Source of the DNA: Pseudomonadales bacterium
GTDB taxonomy: Bacteria; Pseudomonadota; Gammaproteobacteria; Pseudomonadales; Pseudohongiellaceae
Length of the DNA stretch: 64,000 nucleotides
Assembly: GCA_024234365.1 (NCBI GenBank)
Contig: JACKOK010000001.1
Coordinates: 620,001-684,000 of the forward strand
Direction: 5' to 3'
Shown here: positions 8,377-17,940 of the stretch, one piece after another
How the letters are laid out: every line of letters starts with the position of its first letter
Position numbering within the stretch: position 1 is the stretch's first letter
Position numbers and translations under genes: made by a program
Notes under the pieces: generated by a model
Databases searched by the model: none
What the model was told of the DNA's origin: nothing
What the model saw: the letters and a program-made list of their open reading frames with translations, nothing else

Positions 8377-9564
8377 TTATTGCTTTTCCGGTCGCAGGCT
8401 GTAGCGCAGCAGCGCATAGGCAGTGATGCCGGAGAGCAGTGAGCCGATGAGAATGCCGAGGCGTTCGTCGAAGAGGCGGTTTACCCCGGTGCTCTCGAAG
8501 GCGAGGGAGCCGATAAAGAGGCTCATGGTGAAACCGATGCCGCATAGCAGCCCGGTGCCGTACAGGGTCAACCAGCTCATGCCGCTGGGCAGTTCCGTCA
8601 GACGCAGGCGAATGGCCAGCCAGCACATGCTGAAAACACCGAGCTGCTTGCCCAGGAACAGCCCCAGCGCGATGCCGAGCGGCACGCCGTGCATGAGCTG
8701 ATCCATGCCGACACCCTGCAGGCTGATGCCGGCATTGGCGAAGGCGAACACCGGCAGAATAAAGAAGGCGACCAGGGTGTGCAGATCCTGCTCCCATTCC
8801 TGCAGGGGACGGGTATCGGGATTGTGCGGATCGCGCAGGGGGATGAACAGGGCGAGCAGTACCCCGGTCAGGGTAGCGTGCACGCCAGACTTGAGCATGG
8901 CCACCCACATGACGATACCGACCATACGATATACGCTGCGGGAGGTGACACCACAGCGGTTCAGCACAAACAGCAGGGGCAGGCAGGTGCCGGCAATCAG
9001 CAGCGACAGCAGCGAGATCTGTTCGGTATAGAAGGCCGCAATGATCACGATGGCGCCGATGTCATCGAAGATGGCGAGGGAGGTCAGGAAAATCTTGACG
9101 CTGACCGGAACCCGCGAACCGAGCAGGGACAGAATGCCCAGCGCGAAGGCAATGTCGGTGGCGGCGGGAATTGCCCAGCCGGAGCGTGCGGAGGCATCCC
9201 CCGCATTGATGGCCAGATACACCAGTGCCGGAAACAGCATGCCTCCCAGTGCGCCGAAACCGGGCAGGATCACCTTGCGCAGCTCGGACAGTTCACCTTC
9301 CAGCACTTCACGCTTGAGCTCCAGGCCCACCATGAAGAAAAACAGCGCCATGAGGCCGTCATTGATCCACAGCAGCAGGGGCTTGCTGACGTCCAGCTGG
9401 GCAATTCGTAACTGAACCGGGGTGTCGATAAAGAGGTCATACCAGTCGGCAAGCGGGGAATTGGCGAGGATCATGGCCAGGGCTGCCGCGAACATCAGAA
9501 GGATTCCGCTGGCGGATTCCAGGCGAAAAAAACCGGCAATCGCTGACTGTTTTGTATCCAACAT
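8377..9564 (-). CDS. nhaA: Na+/H+ antiporter NhaA
   Basis: An inner-membrane antiporter that expels Na+ in exchange for protons, for sodium and alkaline pH tolerance. At 395 residues it is a normal length for NhaA, with about 12 hydrophobic segments. The ion-binding aspartates are present: D137 in AIPAATDIAF and D167-D168 in AIFDDIGAIV, equivalent to the E. coli D133/D163/D164 set. The pH-sensor region near GLELKREVLEGEL is also conserved. The gene is monocistronic in appearance, with 74 bases to tamB downstream, and converges on the receptor terminator. A sodium-dependent marine lifestyle would fit but is not proven by this gene alone. Confidence 0.95.
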   Translation of the reverse strand: MLDTKQSAIAGFFRLESASGILLMFAAALAMILANSPLADWYDLFIDTPVQLRIAQLDVSKPLLLWINDGLMALFFFMVGLELKREVLEGELSELRKVILPGFGALGGMLFPALVYLAINAGDASARSGWAIPAATDIAFALGILSLLGSRVPVSVKIFLTSLAIFDDIGAIVIIAAFYTEQISLLSLLIAGTCLPLLFVLNRCGVTSRSVYRMVGIVMWVAMLKSGVHATLTGVLLALFIPLRDPHNPDTRPLQEWEQDLHTLVAFFILPVFAFANAGISLQGVGMDQLMHGVPLGIALGLFLGKQLGVFSMCWLAIRLRLTELPSGMSWLTLYGTGLLCGIGFTMSLFIGSLAFESTGVNRLFDERLGILIGSLLSGITAYALLRYSLRPEKQ

Positions 9565-9638
9565 ACTGGGCTCCGTTTTCTATTGGGGAACCCAAGCATA
9601 GCGCAGGACACTTCAGCCCGGCCATGAATACCGGTCGT

Positions 9639-12600
9639 TCAACGTTCGACTGTGTATTTGATGTCCACGCTCTGGGTGCTGCCGGATTTGGCTTCGAGCT
9701 TGATGCGATCGGAGACACTGTAGTCCACCGCCAGGGTGGATTCGGTCTCGAACAACCCCACCCCGTAGCGGATGAAGAGTTTCGGGGTCAGATACTTGCC
9801 GAGGGTCAGGCTGCTGTTGCTGGTGTCCCCCGTGCTGGTAATGGCAAGAGTATCCAGGCCTAACTGATTGCGAACCTGATTGGTGAGACTCTGGCCCTGA
9901 TTGATGCCCAGGTTGGTAATGGCACCAATCAGGGCATTGCTGTCCTGATTGCCAACTTCCGCCAGTGGTCGGCCGGTGAGCATCACTGCAATGATGTCGC
10001 CGTCCGGCAGCGTTGGGGTGGAGAACAACTGGCTGCGGATATTGCGCAACGTGCCGTTCATCTGAACCCCGACCTTGACGTTTTCGGCCTGGCGCACCGC
10101 ACGGATATCCAGCGCCGGGTTGTCCATGGCGCCGAAGAACAGCAGCTTGCCGTGTTCGATGTTCAGGGTGCGCCCATAGGTCTGGTAATTTCCCTCCAGT
10201 ACGGTCAGTTCGCCATAGGTCAGCGGTGCCCCGGTCTCGCGCTGCGTGATATCGAGCCCGCCGTTCAGCCGGGCATCGAGGCCAAAACCACGGAAACGGG
10301 CCTCGTCGCCCAGTGCCAGATGCAGCTCGGCAGTCAGTGCCAGGGCATCCAGCATGCCGCGGTCCACCTGTGCGGCATTTCTGACGGGGGAATCGTTTGC
10401 ATCGGTGTTTATCAGCACCGTGTCGGGGGAAACGTCTACGGCGGATTCCGGCAGCGTGTTGATCTGCACATCCAGTACCGGCAGGGTCAGGCTGCCGCGC
10501 ACATCGAGCGCACTGGCATCGCCCCGGATCTGTAGATTCGGAGAGAGGGTCAGGTGTATCTGTTCATTGCTGGCGAGCGTGAAATTTTCTCCGTTCAGGC
10601 TCATGTCGAGACGGCGTGCGGGTGACAGGGGATCTGTCAGCTCGCTGAGGATGCTCAGCGTTCCTTCGCCGGAGCTGGCTCGGCCCTGGATCACCACGGT
10701 CTGTTCACTATCACTGCTCAGGCTCATGCTGATGTCGTGCAGGCTGATGCCTGCTGCGGGAATGTCCACGGCAGCGTCCGTGAGATTGATGCTGCCGCCG
10801 ATGTGCGGTTGCGCCAGGGTGCCGGAGATCAGGCTGAGGCCGCGCAACTGGCCCTGTGGGTTCTGCAACACGGGCACGAAGGCCTCCACCCAGCTCAGGT
10901 CCTGAAAGGCGAGGTTGATCTGCCCGTCCAGACTTTCGTCAGTACGGATGTTCAAGCGGGCATCGGCGGTGCCCTGAACCGATCTGCCACTGGCCTCAAG
11001 GTCTGGTTGATAGAAGTCCAGGCTGCTGATGAGTTGCCACTGGCCTTCGTGGCGAGAGCCCTCCACCAGGGCGCTGCGCCAGTACAGGCTCTGCCCCTCG
11101 GGTTCCGTCCCCGCAGCATCGCTGTCGTCCGGGGTGGCGGACTGGATATCCAGGCGTCCCTCGCCGGCGTCAAGCTGGAACTGCAGGGACAGGGTATCGG
11201 GCTTGGCTGGATCGCCCTCCAGGGTCACGCGGGCATTCAGATTGCCTGCGGCACGGGTTCTCGGAGGAAGTCGCGGCAGCAGGGCTGAGGAGCCGTCTGT
11301 CGTTTCCCCAGGCAATGGCGCATTGAACTGCGTCAGTGGGTAGGTGTTGAGGTTTGCGTTGGCGCGCAGGCCGCTGTCCTGTTGCCAGCCTGCCTCCAGG
11401 CACAGCGTACTGGGCCCCTGCAACCAGCACTGGCGGGCCAGCTGTGCCGAGGATGAGGACAGCTGCAAGGCGGATGCGGCGCCAAGCTGCCACTCGCCCA
11501 GATCACTGAGCAGATTGCCGCTGCGCAGATTCCCGCTCCAGGGCACGGCATTGTCATAATCCAGTGCTCCAGTGAAGGTTAATTGGGCGCTCCCGTGAGG
11601 GGAGGACAATGCCAGCTGCAATTCATGGGCGGCGGGCAGACCGCTGGCGTCGAGGGTGAGGCTGTCGATTTGTTGTGTGCTGTCTGCGCCGAAGTTCAGT
11701 TGTTCCAGCTCCAGGCGCAATTGATTGCTGTTGTTGAGGTAAGCACCGTTCGCACGCAGCTCGTGAATCTGTATACCTGCCAGGTCGATATTGCTGCCGT
11801 TGGCGCTGAGGCTGATCTGTGGGGTTTCCGGCGTTCCCTGTATGCGGCCACTGGCCTCGAGGCTGCCGCTGAGCAAAGGGGACAGGGTGCCCAGATTGCT
11901 TGCCTGCACACGCCAGTCCAGATCCACGCTGTCGTCCCAGTTGCCGTTGATGGCGAGCCGGGTGCTGCCGCTGGCAAGTTGCAGGTCTTCGATGTGCAGG
12001 GTGCTGCCCCCGTAACGCAGTGCCCCCTGAGCCGACAGCGGATAGGTGTTGAGCTCGCCGTTCAGGGAGGCGATGCGCAGCTGTAACTGATCCCCGGCAT
12101 TGCTGCGCTGCCAGGACACATCGGCTTCTCCCGCCAGTGAACCGGGGTGCAGCCCCGCGGGCAGCAATACCGCGTAGTCTTCGCCATGTTCTTCATTCAG
12201 CCGCAGATGCAGGGACAGGGCGAGTCCGTCCTGCCACTGCACATTGCCTGTGGCATCGGCATGCCCGCTGTCGGTATCCACGGACAGCGTATCGATGCGC
12301 AGCGATTCGCTTTGCACCAGGCCCTGCCACTGCAGGTGCAGGGGTGGCAGCAGAGTTTCACCATTGCTTTGTTCCACATGCAGCTGCGCCTCGCCATCCA
12401 CCTGGATGGCATCGACATTACCCTGAGTGTGCAGAGCGGCGGAGGCCAGGCGCAGTTGCCCCGCGTCCGGCAGGGATACGCCGGGCAACAGCTGGGCCGG
12501 CAGTGTATGGTTCAGGCGGAAGGCAATCGGTGTGCTGCCGGGGGCGAGCAGTTGCAACTCTACATCCCCCTCGCTTTGTAATTGCAGCGGTTGCTGCAGG

Positions 12601-13331
12601 CGATGGGCAATGTGCAGCGTGTTCAGGTCTCCGCCCACCTCCAGTTCACCACTCGCGTTTTCCAGCCCTGCCGCGAGCGCAGCACGGTATTGCCATTGCA
12701 ATTGTCCCTGCAACGGCATGGCCGCCTGTAACTGCGCCTTCAGCTCGCCCTGCACCGAGGCGGGGCCGGCGGCGTAACGCAGGGCATCCACCTGCAGTTC
12801 GCGCTCGCGCAGACGGGCGCTCAGCGACAGAGAGTCAATGCTGTAGTTACCGTCCGTCCAGCCGATGTACGCCTCGTCAAGGGACAGGCTGCCGATGCTG
12901 ACAGGCCAGGGCAGAACGGGGATGCCGGAAAAGGGGTCTGGAGTCCCTTGTGTGGGAGAAGAGGTGGATGCCCCGCCCAGCCACTGCAGCTCCAGCCCTT
13001 GCAGAGAGACCCGGTCGAGGCGGATATCGCCGCCGAGAATGCTCATGGGGTTCCAACGCGCACGCACGGAGTCTATGCGCAGGTCGAGATTGTCATCGCG
13101 ATAGTACAGGGCATTGATGTCCATGCCCGAGAGCAGGGTGCCCAGGCTGCTGCCGATGCTGAGGCTGCGGGTTTCACTGCGGGTCTGTGCCAGCGCCTTG
13201 TCCAGCAGCCAGGCGCTGCCGGTATTGGTGCCGAGCACTGCGCTGAACGCGGTCAGCACGGCCACCAGCACAATCATCAGCACCACCAGCGTCACGGTAG
13301 CGATTTTCAGCAGACGGGGCTTCATTGTCAT
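9639..13331 (-). CDS. tamB: Translocation and assembly module protein TamB
   Basis: A large AsmA/TamB-type protein of 1230 residues. An N-terminal membrane anchor (about residues 9-32) is followed by a very long beta-rich periplasmic body. The C-terminal TamB domain (DUF490) includes LTVLEGNYQTYGRTLNIEHGK and the FRYGVGLFETES-like final segment. Family knowledge places it as a bridge from inner membrane to TamA that helps insert outer-membrane proteins and/or carries phospholipids. Its ATG overlaps the tamA stop by 4 bases (ATGA), so the two are translationally coupled. Confidence 0.93.
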   Translation of the reverse strand: MTMKPRLLKIATVTLVVLMIVLVAVLTAFSAVLGTNTGSAWLLDKALAQTRSETRSLSIGSSLGTLLSGMDINALYYRDDNLDLRIDSVRARWNPMSILGGDIRLDRVSLQGLELQWLGGASTSSPTQGTPDPFSGIPVLPWPVSIGSLSLDEAYIGWTDGNYSIDSLSLSARLRERELQVDALRYAAGPASVQGELKAQLQAAMPLQGQLQWQYRAALAAGLENASGELEVGGDLNTLHIAHRLQQPLQLQSEGDVELQLLAPGSTPIAFRLNHTLPAQLLPGVSLPDAGQLRLASAALHTQGNVDAIQVDGEAQLHVEQSNGETLLPPLHLQWQGLVQSESLRIDTLSVDTDSGHADATGNVQWQDGLALSLHLRLNEEHGEDYAVLLPAGLHPGSLAGEADVSWQRSNAGDQLQLRIASLNGELNTYPLSAQGALRYGGSTLHIEDLQLASGSTRLAINGNWDDSVDLDWRVQASNLGTLSPLLSGSLEASGRIQGTPETPQISLSANGSNIDLAGIQIHELRANGAYLNNSNQLRLELEQLNFGADSTQQIDSLTLDASGLPAAHELQLALSSPHGSAQLTFTGALDYDNAVPWSGNLRSGNLLSDLGEWQLGAASALQLSSSSAQLARQCWLQGPSTLCLEAGWQQDSGLRANANLNTYPLTQFNAPLPGETTDGSSALLPRLPPRTRAAGNLNARVTLEGDPAKPDTLSLQFQLDAGEGRLDIQSATPDDSDAAGTEPEGQSLYWRSALVEGSRHEGQWQLISSLDFYQPDLEASGRSVQGTADARLNIRTDESLDGQINLAFQDLSWVEAFVPVLQNPQGQLRGLSLISGTLAQPHIGGSINLTDAAVDIPAAGISLHDISMSLSSDSEQTVVIQGRASSGEGTLSILSELTDPLSPARRLDMSLNGENFTLASNEQIHLTLSPNLQIRGDASALDVRGSLTLPVLDVQINTLPESAVDVSPDTVLINTDANDSPVRNAAQVDRGMLDALALTAELHLALGDEARFRGFGLDARLNGGLDITQRETGAPLTYGELTVLEGNYQTYGRTLNIEHGKLLFFGAMDNPALDIRAVRQAENVKVGVQMNGTLRNIRSQLFSTPTLPDGDIIAVMLTGRPLAEVGNQDSNALIGAITNLGINQGQSLTNQVRNQLGLDTLAITSTGDTSNSSLTLGKYLTPKLFIRYGVGLFETESTLAVDYSVSDRIKLEAKSGSTQSVDIKYTVER

Positions 13332-15109
13332 AGGTCCGGCCCCATGGTGACGTGCAGCCGGTAGCCGCTGCCATCGAGCGCGCGTGCCACATCGGCGCGA
13401 ATGGGACCAATCGGGGATTGCCAGCGCACGCCGAGGCCGGCACTGGCCTTCAGTGCCAGGTTTGTGTAGTCGGCAAAGGAGTTGCCCGTGTCATAGAACA
13501 CGGCGCCGCGCCAGCTGGGCAGCACCTGAAAATCGTATTCGACGCTGGCGGTCAGCAGATGCTTGCCGCCGACGACTTCGCCGTCATCGTTGGTGGCGCC
13601 CAGGCTGCCGTACTGGTAACCGCGTACGCTCTGGTCGCCCCCGGTAAAGTAACGGATGGATACGGGTAGATCCTCCACGCCGTCTACCACGGAGGTGGCC
13701 AGTTCGGAGCGCAGCAGGAGGCGACCGGGGCCAAAATCGTGCACATATTTGCCACTGGCATACAGTTGCACGAAGCTCAGGTCCGACAGCACGGCGTTGG
13801 AGGCACCACTGAGCTGAGCGAACAGGCGCCAGCCGCGATGCGGGAAAATAGGGTCATCTGCTACCGTCTTGGTCCAGTTGATGCCGTTGATGGTCAGGTT
13901 GCTGCGTTCTGTGTTGTCGTTGATTATTGAACGCTCGCGCTGGTAATTGCTGAAGATGTTCTGTAACCAGTCGGCACCGAAAACCCAGGCATCAACAGTG
14001 GAGCGGTAGCTCACCCCGATCTTGAAGGTATCGGTGGTGTAGGTGTCCGTGTCCTGCCCGACATAGCCGGTGGAGAAGTTCAGGCTCTCTCTGCCCGGGT
14101 TGCGCATGGGCAGGTTGTAGCTGAGATTGGCCCGTTGATCTAGCGGAGACAGTGCCATGTCGCTGTTAAAACGGTGGCCAGAGCGGTTCAGGTAGCGATC
14201 CTCGTAAGCGAGCGTCACCCGCGGGCCGATATCTGTTGTCACGCCAAGTCCCGTGGACCAGCTGCGACGTGGGCGCATGGCCAGGTCGATGCTGACCGGC
14301 ACCTCGCGCCGGGCCTGAGCGCTCGTGCTGGCATCGAGCTGCGGAGTGACCGCCACCGCGCTGAAATACAGGCTGTTGTTGAGGCTGTCGCGCAAGGCGA
14401 TCAGGGCGTCCGTGGAATAGGGAGTGCCTTGCTCAAAGGGCACGAAACGGGAGATGAAAGCCTGGGACAATGCCTCGATTGGCGTGATGCGGATCTCGCC
14501 GAAACGGAAACGTTCGCCGGGGTCAAAATCGATAAAGACATCGGCGCGCTTTTGGCTCACATCCACCTGCAATTGCGAACGTGTAAAACGGGCGGCGAAA
14601 TATCCGTTCTCCACGGCTACGGCGGACAGCGCCGACTTGAGAGCCTCGTAATCGCTGTGAATCAGCGGCTGCCCCGTGCGCAGGCCGGCAGCGCCACGCA
14701 GTGTGGCAAAGGGGTCGGCTTGCTGCAGGGAGCGAGTAGTGTCCGGTGTCACCTGCACATGCACCTCGCCGAGCAGAACCGGTTCGCCGGGGGTGATGCT
14801 GATGCCCAATTCCCAGCAGTTTTCATTGCGGGTGAAACTGGCCTGCTGCTGACTGCGGTAGTAACCCAGGGCCTGGGCAGCCCGTTCGACATCCCGGGCG
14901 ACCTGGGGCAGCAGGCGGTTCAATCGGCGCACTTCGGTCTCGCAGCGCTCGGTGAGCAACAGGCGCAGGTGCGCACGGATGTTCTCCTCCAGGCGCGCAT
15001 CGGCCCCGCTGATGTGAAGCGTTGGAGCGGGGGGTTGGGCGACACCGGTTTGCGTGATCGCGACGAGGGCGAGAGGCAGCAGCGTCTTGTGGGCGAAAAC
15101 TCCAGGCAT
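13328..15109 (-). CDS. tamA: Outer-membrane assembly factor TamA (Omp85 family)
   Basis: A protein of 593 residues with a signal peptide ending near GVAQPPAP. POTRA domains occupy roughly residues 30-270, and an Omp85 barrel follows with the conserved RYFTGGDQSVRGYQYGSLG segment. The C-terminus IGPIRADVARAL...LHVTMGPDL is typical of TamA/BamA barrels. It pairs with TamB in the translocation and assembly module. It is the first gene of a two-gene unit and is divergent from acnA across about 140 bases. Confidence 0.93.
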   Translation of the reverse strand: MPGVFAHKTLLPLALVAITQTGVAQPPAPTLHISGADARLEENIRAHLRLLLTERCETEVRRLNRLLPQVARDVERAAQALGYYRSQQQASFTRNENCWELGISITPGEPVLLGEVHVQVTPDTTRSLQQADPFATLRGAAGLRTGQPLIHSDYEALKSALSAVAVENGYFAARFTRSQLQVDVSQKRADVFIDFDPGERFRFGEIRITPIEALSQAFISRFVPFEQGTPYSTDALIALRDSLNNSLYFSAVAVTPQLDASTSAQARREVPVSIDLAMRPRRSWSTGLGVTTDIGPRVTLAYEDRYLNRSGHRFNSDMALSPLDQRANLSYNLPMRNPGRESLNFSTGYVGQDTDTYTTDTFKIGVSYRSTVDAWVFGADWLQNIFSNYQRERSIINDNTERSNLTINGINWTKTVADDPIFPHRGWRLFAQLSGASNAVLSDLSFVQLYASGKYVHDFGPGRLLLRSELATSVVDGVEDLPVSIRYFTGGDQSVRGYQYGSLGATNDDGEVVGGKHLLTASVEYDFQVLPSWRGAVFYDTGNSFADYTNLALKASAGLGVRWQSPIGPIRADVARALDGSGYRLHVTMGPDL

Positions 15110-15168
15110 ACTTTCCTATCTGCGTTGAACAGCCCTTTCGTTGCCGTGTTGCGGAAACTCGGGTGGAT

Positions 15169-15198
15169 TATCGCACCTGCATTGCACTGGGGTATACT
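15169..15198 (+). promoter_or_regulatory. Possible sigma-70 promoter of acnA
   Basis: A good -10 hexamer TATACT (15193-15198) sits inside the near-symmetrical GGGGTATACTCCCC, about 50 bases before acnA. The -35 region is poor (TATCGC/ATCGCA at the proper distance), so an activator may be needed. The call rests on the -10 alone. Confidence 0.3.
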
Positions 15199-15250
15199 CC
15201 CCCAAGGCTTACGATTCGCTTAATGCTCCTTGTCAGGCAGGTATTGCATC

Positions 15251-17929
15251 ATGACGAAAAGACCGGAATCCGACCCTTGTGTTATTCAGGCAGCTCTGCA
15301 CGATATACCGGATACGCTGCGCACCTTGCGTGTCAACGAGCGTGAGTATCACTTCCACAGCCTTCCCGCGCTTGCCGATCCCCGTGTCGAACATCTGCCC
15401 GTTACCCTGCGCATTCTGCTGGAAAACCTGATCCGGCGACTGGACGGACAATCTGTTGACGCCGCCGGTGTGCAGGCCCTGCTGTCCTGGGGCGAGACCC
15501 GGCACTCCTCCCACGAAATCAGCTTCATGCCCGCGCGGGTATTGATGCAGGACTTTACCGGAGTCCCTGCGGTGGTGGACCTTGCTGCGATGCGCGATGC
15601 CGTGGCGGAGCAGGGGGGCGACCCCGGGCGCGTCAATCCCCTCAGCCCCGTGGATCTGGTGATAGACCATTCCGTCACCGTCGATCATTATGCAGTGGAT
15701 TCCGCTTACCGGGACAACGTGAAGATTGAAATGGCGCGCAATCGCGAGCGCTATGAGTTTCTGCGCTGGGGGCAGGAGGCCTTTGCCAATTTCCGGGTGG
15801 TGCCGCCCGGAACCGGCATCTGTCACCAGGTGAACCTGGAGTTTCTGTCCACCGTGGTGTTTGCACAGGCGGGGGGCGAGCCGTGTCTTGCCTACCCCGA
15901 TACGCTGGTGGGCACCGACAGCCATACCACCATGGTGAATGCGCTGGGGGTGCTGGGTTGGGGGGTAGGAGGCATCGAGGCCGAAGCGGCGATGCTGGGT
16001 CAGGCCACTGCCATGGTGATTCCCGATGTGGTGGGCTTGCGGTTTGAGGGGACGCTACGCGAGGGGGTGACGGCCACCGATCTGGTGCTGACGGTGGCGC
16101 AGAAGCTGCGCGCACACGGCGTGGTCGGCAAGTTCGTCGAGTGCTTCGGTCCGGGCCTGGATACCCTGTCCCTGGCAGATCGGGCCACCATTGCCAATAT
16201 GTCACCGGAGTACGGTGCCACCTGTTGTTTCTTTGCGGTGGATGAGGAAACCCTGCGCTATCTGGAACTCAGTGGCCGTGACGCGGAGACCATCGCGCTG
16301 GCCGAGGCTTACTGCAAGGCGCAGGGGCTGTGGCGAGGCGATTATGAGGGGGTGGTGTTCAGCTCCAGCCTCACGCTCAATCTGGATGAGGTACTGCCCT
16401 GTGTGGCCGGCCCCGGTCGCCCGCAGGATCGTGTGCTGCTGCCCCGGGTGCCCCGCGTGATAGAGGACCATCTGGAGGGCGATATCCGCAAGTCCATCAC
16501 GGTGGCGGATGAGGCGTATTCCCTGCACGATGGCGATGTGGTCATTGCTGCCATTACCTCCTGCACCAATACCTCGAACCCGGCGGTGATGCTGACGGCG
16601 GGGCTGCTGGCGAAGAAGGCGCTGGAAAAGGGCCTGAAGCGCAAGCCCTGGGTGAAAACCTCCCTCGCTCCCGGTTCCAAGGTGGTGAGCAGCTATCTGC
16701 TGCGGGCCGGGTTGCAACAGTCTCTGGATGCCTTGGGTTTCAATCTGGTCGGTTATGGTTGTACCACCTGTATCGGCAACTCCGGTCCGCTGGACAAGGA
16801 TATCGAAGAGGCCATCGAGGTTGCCGGCCTGACGGTATGTGCCGTGCTGTCGGGCAACCGCAATTTCGAGGGACGTATTCACCCCCGTGTGCGTGCCAAC
16901 TGGCTGGCCTCGCCGCCTCTGGTGGTGGCCTATGCCCTGGCTGGCACCATGAACATCGATATCAGCAGCAAACCTTTGGGCCATGATGCCCATGGGGTGG
17001 CGGTGTATCTCAAGGATATCTGGCCCACTTCCGCCGAAATCAGTGCCGCCATGGCCGAGGTGGGTCGCGAGCTGTATACCCATGACTATGCCGAGGTGTT
17101 CAGCGGCAATGCCGAGTGGAATGCCTTGCCGGTGAGCAAGTCCAAGACCTATCAGTGGGCTCCGGCATCGACCTATATCCGCAAACCTCCCTTCTTTGCT
17201 GCCGACATGACACCGTTGGAGGGGGATATAAAAACGGCACGCATCCTCGCCCTGCTGGGGGATTCGGTGACAACGGATCACATTTCGCCAGCGGGGGCCA
17301 TCGGCAAGACCACACCTGCCGGTCGTTATCTGAGCGAGAAGGGCATTGCGAAAACGGACTTCAATTCCTACGGCGCGCGCCGGGGCAACCACGAAGTGAT
17401 GATGCGTGGCACCTTTGCCAATATCCGCATCCGCAACGAAATGCTGAAGAATGTTGAGGGGGGCTATACCCTGAAGTTTCCCGAGCGGCAGCAGACCAGC
17501 ATTTATGAGGCGGCCATGCAGTATCAGCAGCAGGGGGTACCGCTGGTGGTGATTGCCGGCAAGGAATACGGCACTGGTTCCAGCCGCGACTGGGCGGCCA
17601 AGGGCACACGCCTGCTGGGGGTCAAGGCGGTCATCGCCGAGAGTTTTGAGCGCATCCATCGTGCCAATCTTGCCGGCATGGGCGTGCTGCCCTTGCAGTT
17701 TGCCGATGGAGAAACCCGCAAGAGCCTGGGACTGAGCGGCAGCGAGACGATCAGCCTGTTGGGCCTGGACTCCCTGCAGCCAGGGCAGCAGGTGCAGATG
17801 ATGATTGCAAGAGAGGATGGCAGCACCAGCCAGTGTCGCCTGATATGTCGTCTGGATACCGAGGACGATCTGGCCTATTTCCGGCGCGGTGGCATCATGC
17901 CCTATGTGCTGGACCAACTGCTGGCCTGA
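15251..17929 (+). CDS. acnA: Aconitate hydratase A
   Basis: Interconverts citrate and isocitrate through a [4Fe-4S] cluster in the TCA cycle. I start it at ATG 15251 behind AGGCAGG, giving 892 residues; a TTG at 15230 is a poorer option. The three cluster cysteines are C438 (SCTNTSNP) and C504/C507 (GCTTCIGNSGPL), almost the same positions as E. coli AcnA (435/501/504). The C-terminal swivel domain has GSSRDWAAKGTRLLGV and SFERIHRANLAGMGVLPLQF. FumC follows after 11 bases, so two TCA enzymes are co-transcribed. Confidence 0.96.
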   Translation: MTKRPESDPCVIQAALHDIPDTLRTLRVNEREYHFHSLPALADPRVEHLPVTLRILLENLIRRLDGQSVDAAGVQALLSWGETRHSSHEISFMPARVLMQDFTGVPAVVDLAAMRDAVAEQGGDPGRVNPLSPVDLVIDHSVTVDHYAVDSAYRDNVKIEMARNRERYEFLRWGQEAFANFRVVPPGTGICHQVNLEFLSTVVFAQAGGEPCLAYPDTLVGTDSHTTMVNALGVLGWGVGGIEAEAAMLGQATAMVIPDVVGLRFEGTLREGVTATDLVLTVAQKLRAHGVVGKFVECFGPGLDTLSLADRATIANMSPEYGATCCFFAVDEETLRYLELSGRDAETIALAEAYCKAQGLWRGDYEGVVFSSSLTLNLDEVLPCVAGPGRPQDRVLLPRVPRVIEDHLEGDIRKSITVADEAYSLHDGDVVIAAITSCTNTSNPAVMLTAGLLAKKALEKGLKRKPWVKTSLAPGSKVVSSYLLRAGLQQSLDALGFNLVGYGCTTCIGNSGPLDKDIEEAIEVAGLTVCAVLSGNRNFEGRIHPRVRANWLASPPLVVAYALAGTMNIDISSKPLGHDAHGVAVYLKDIWPTSAEISAAMAEVGRELYTHDYAEVFSGNAEWNALPVSKSKTYQWAPASTYIRKPPFFAADMTPLEGDIKTARILALLGDSVTTDHISPAGAIGKTTPAGRYLSEKGIAKTDFNSYGARRGNHEVMMRGTFANIRIRNEMLKNVEGGYTLKFPERQQTSIYEAAMQYQQQGVPLVVIAGKEYGTGSSRDWAAKGTRLLGVKAVIAESFERIHRANLAGMGVLPLQFADGETRKSLGLSGSETISLLGLDSLQPGQQVQMMIAREDGSTSQCRLICRLDTEDDLAYFRRGGIMPYVLDQLLA

Positions 17930-17940
17930 GGAAGGTGACC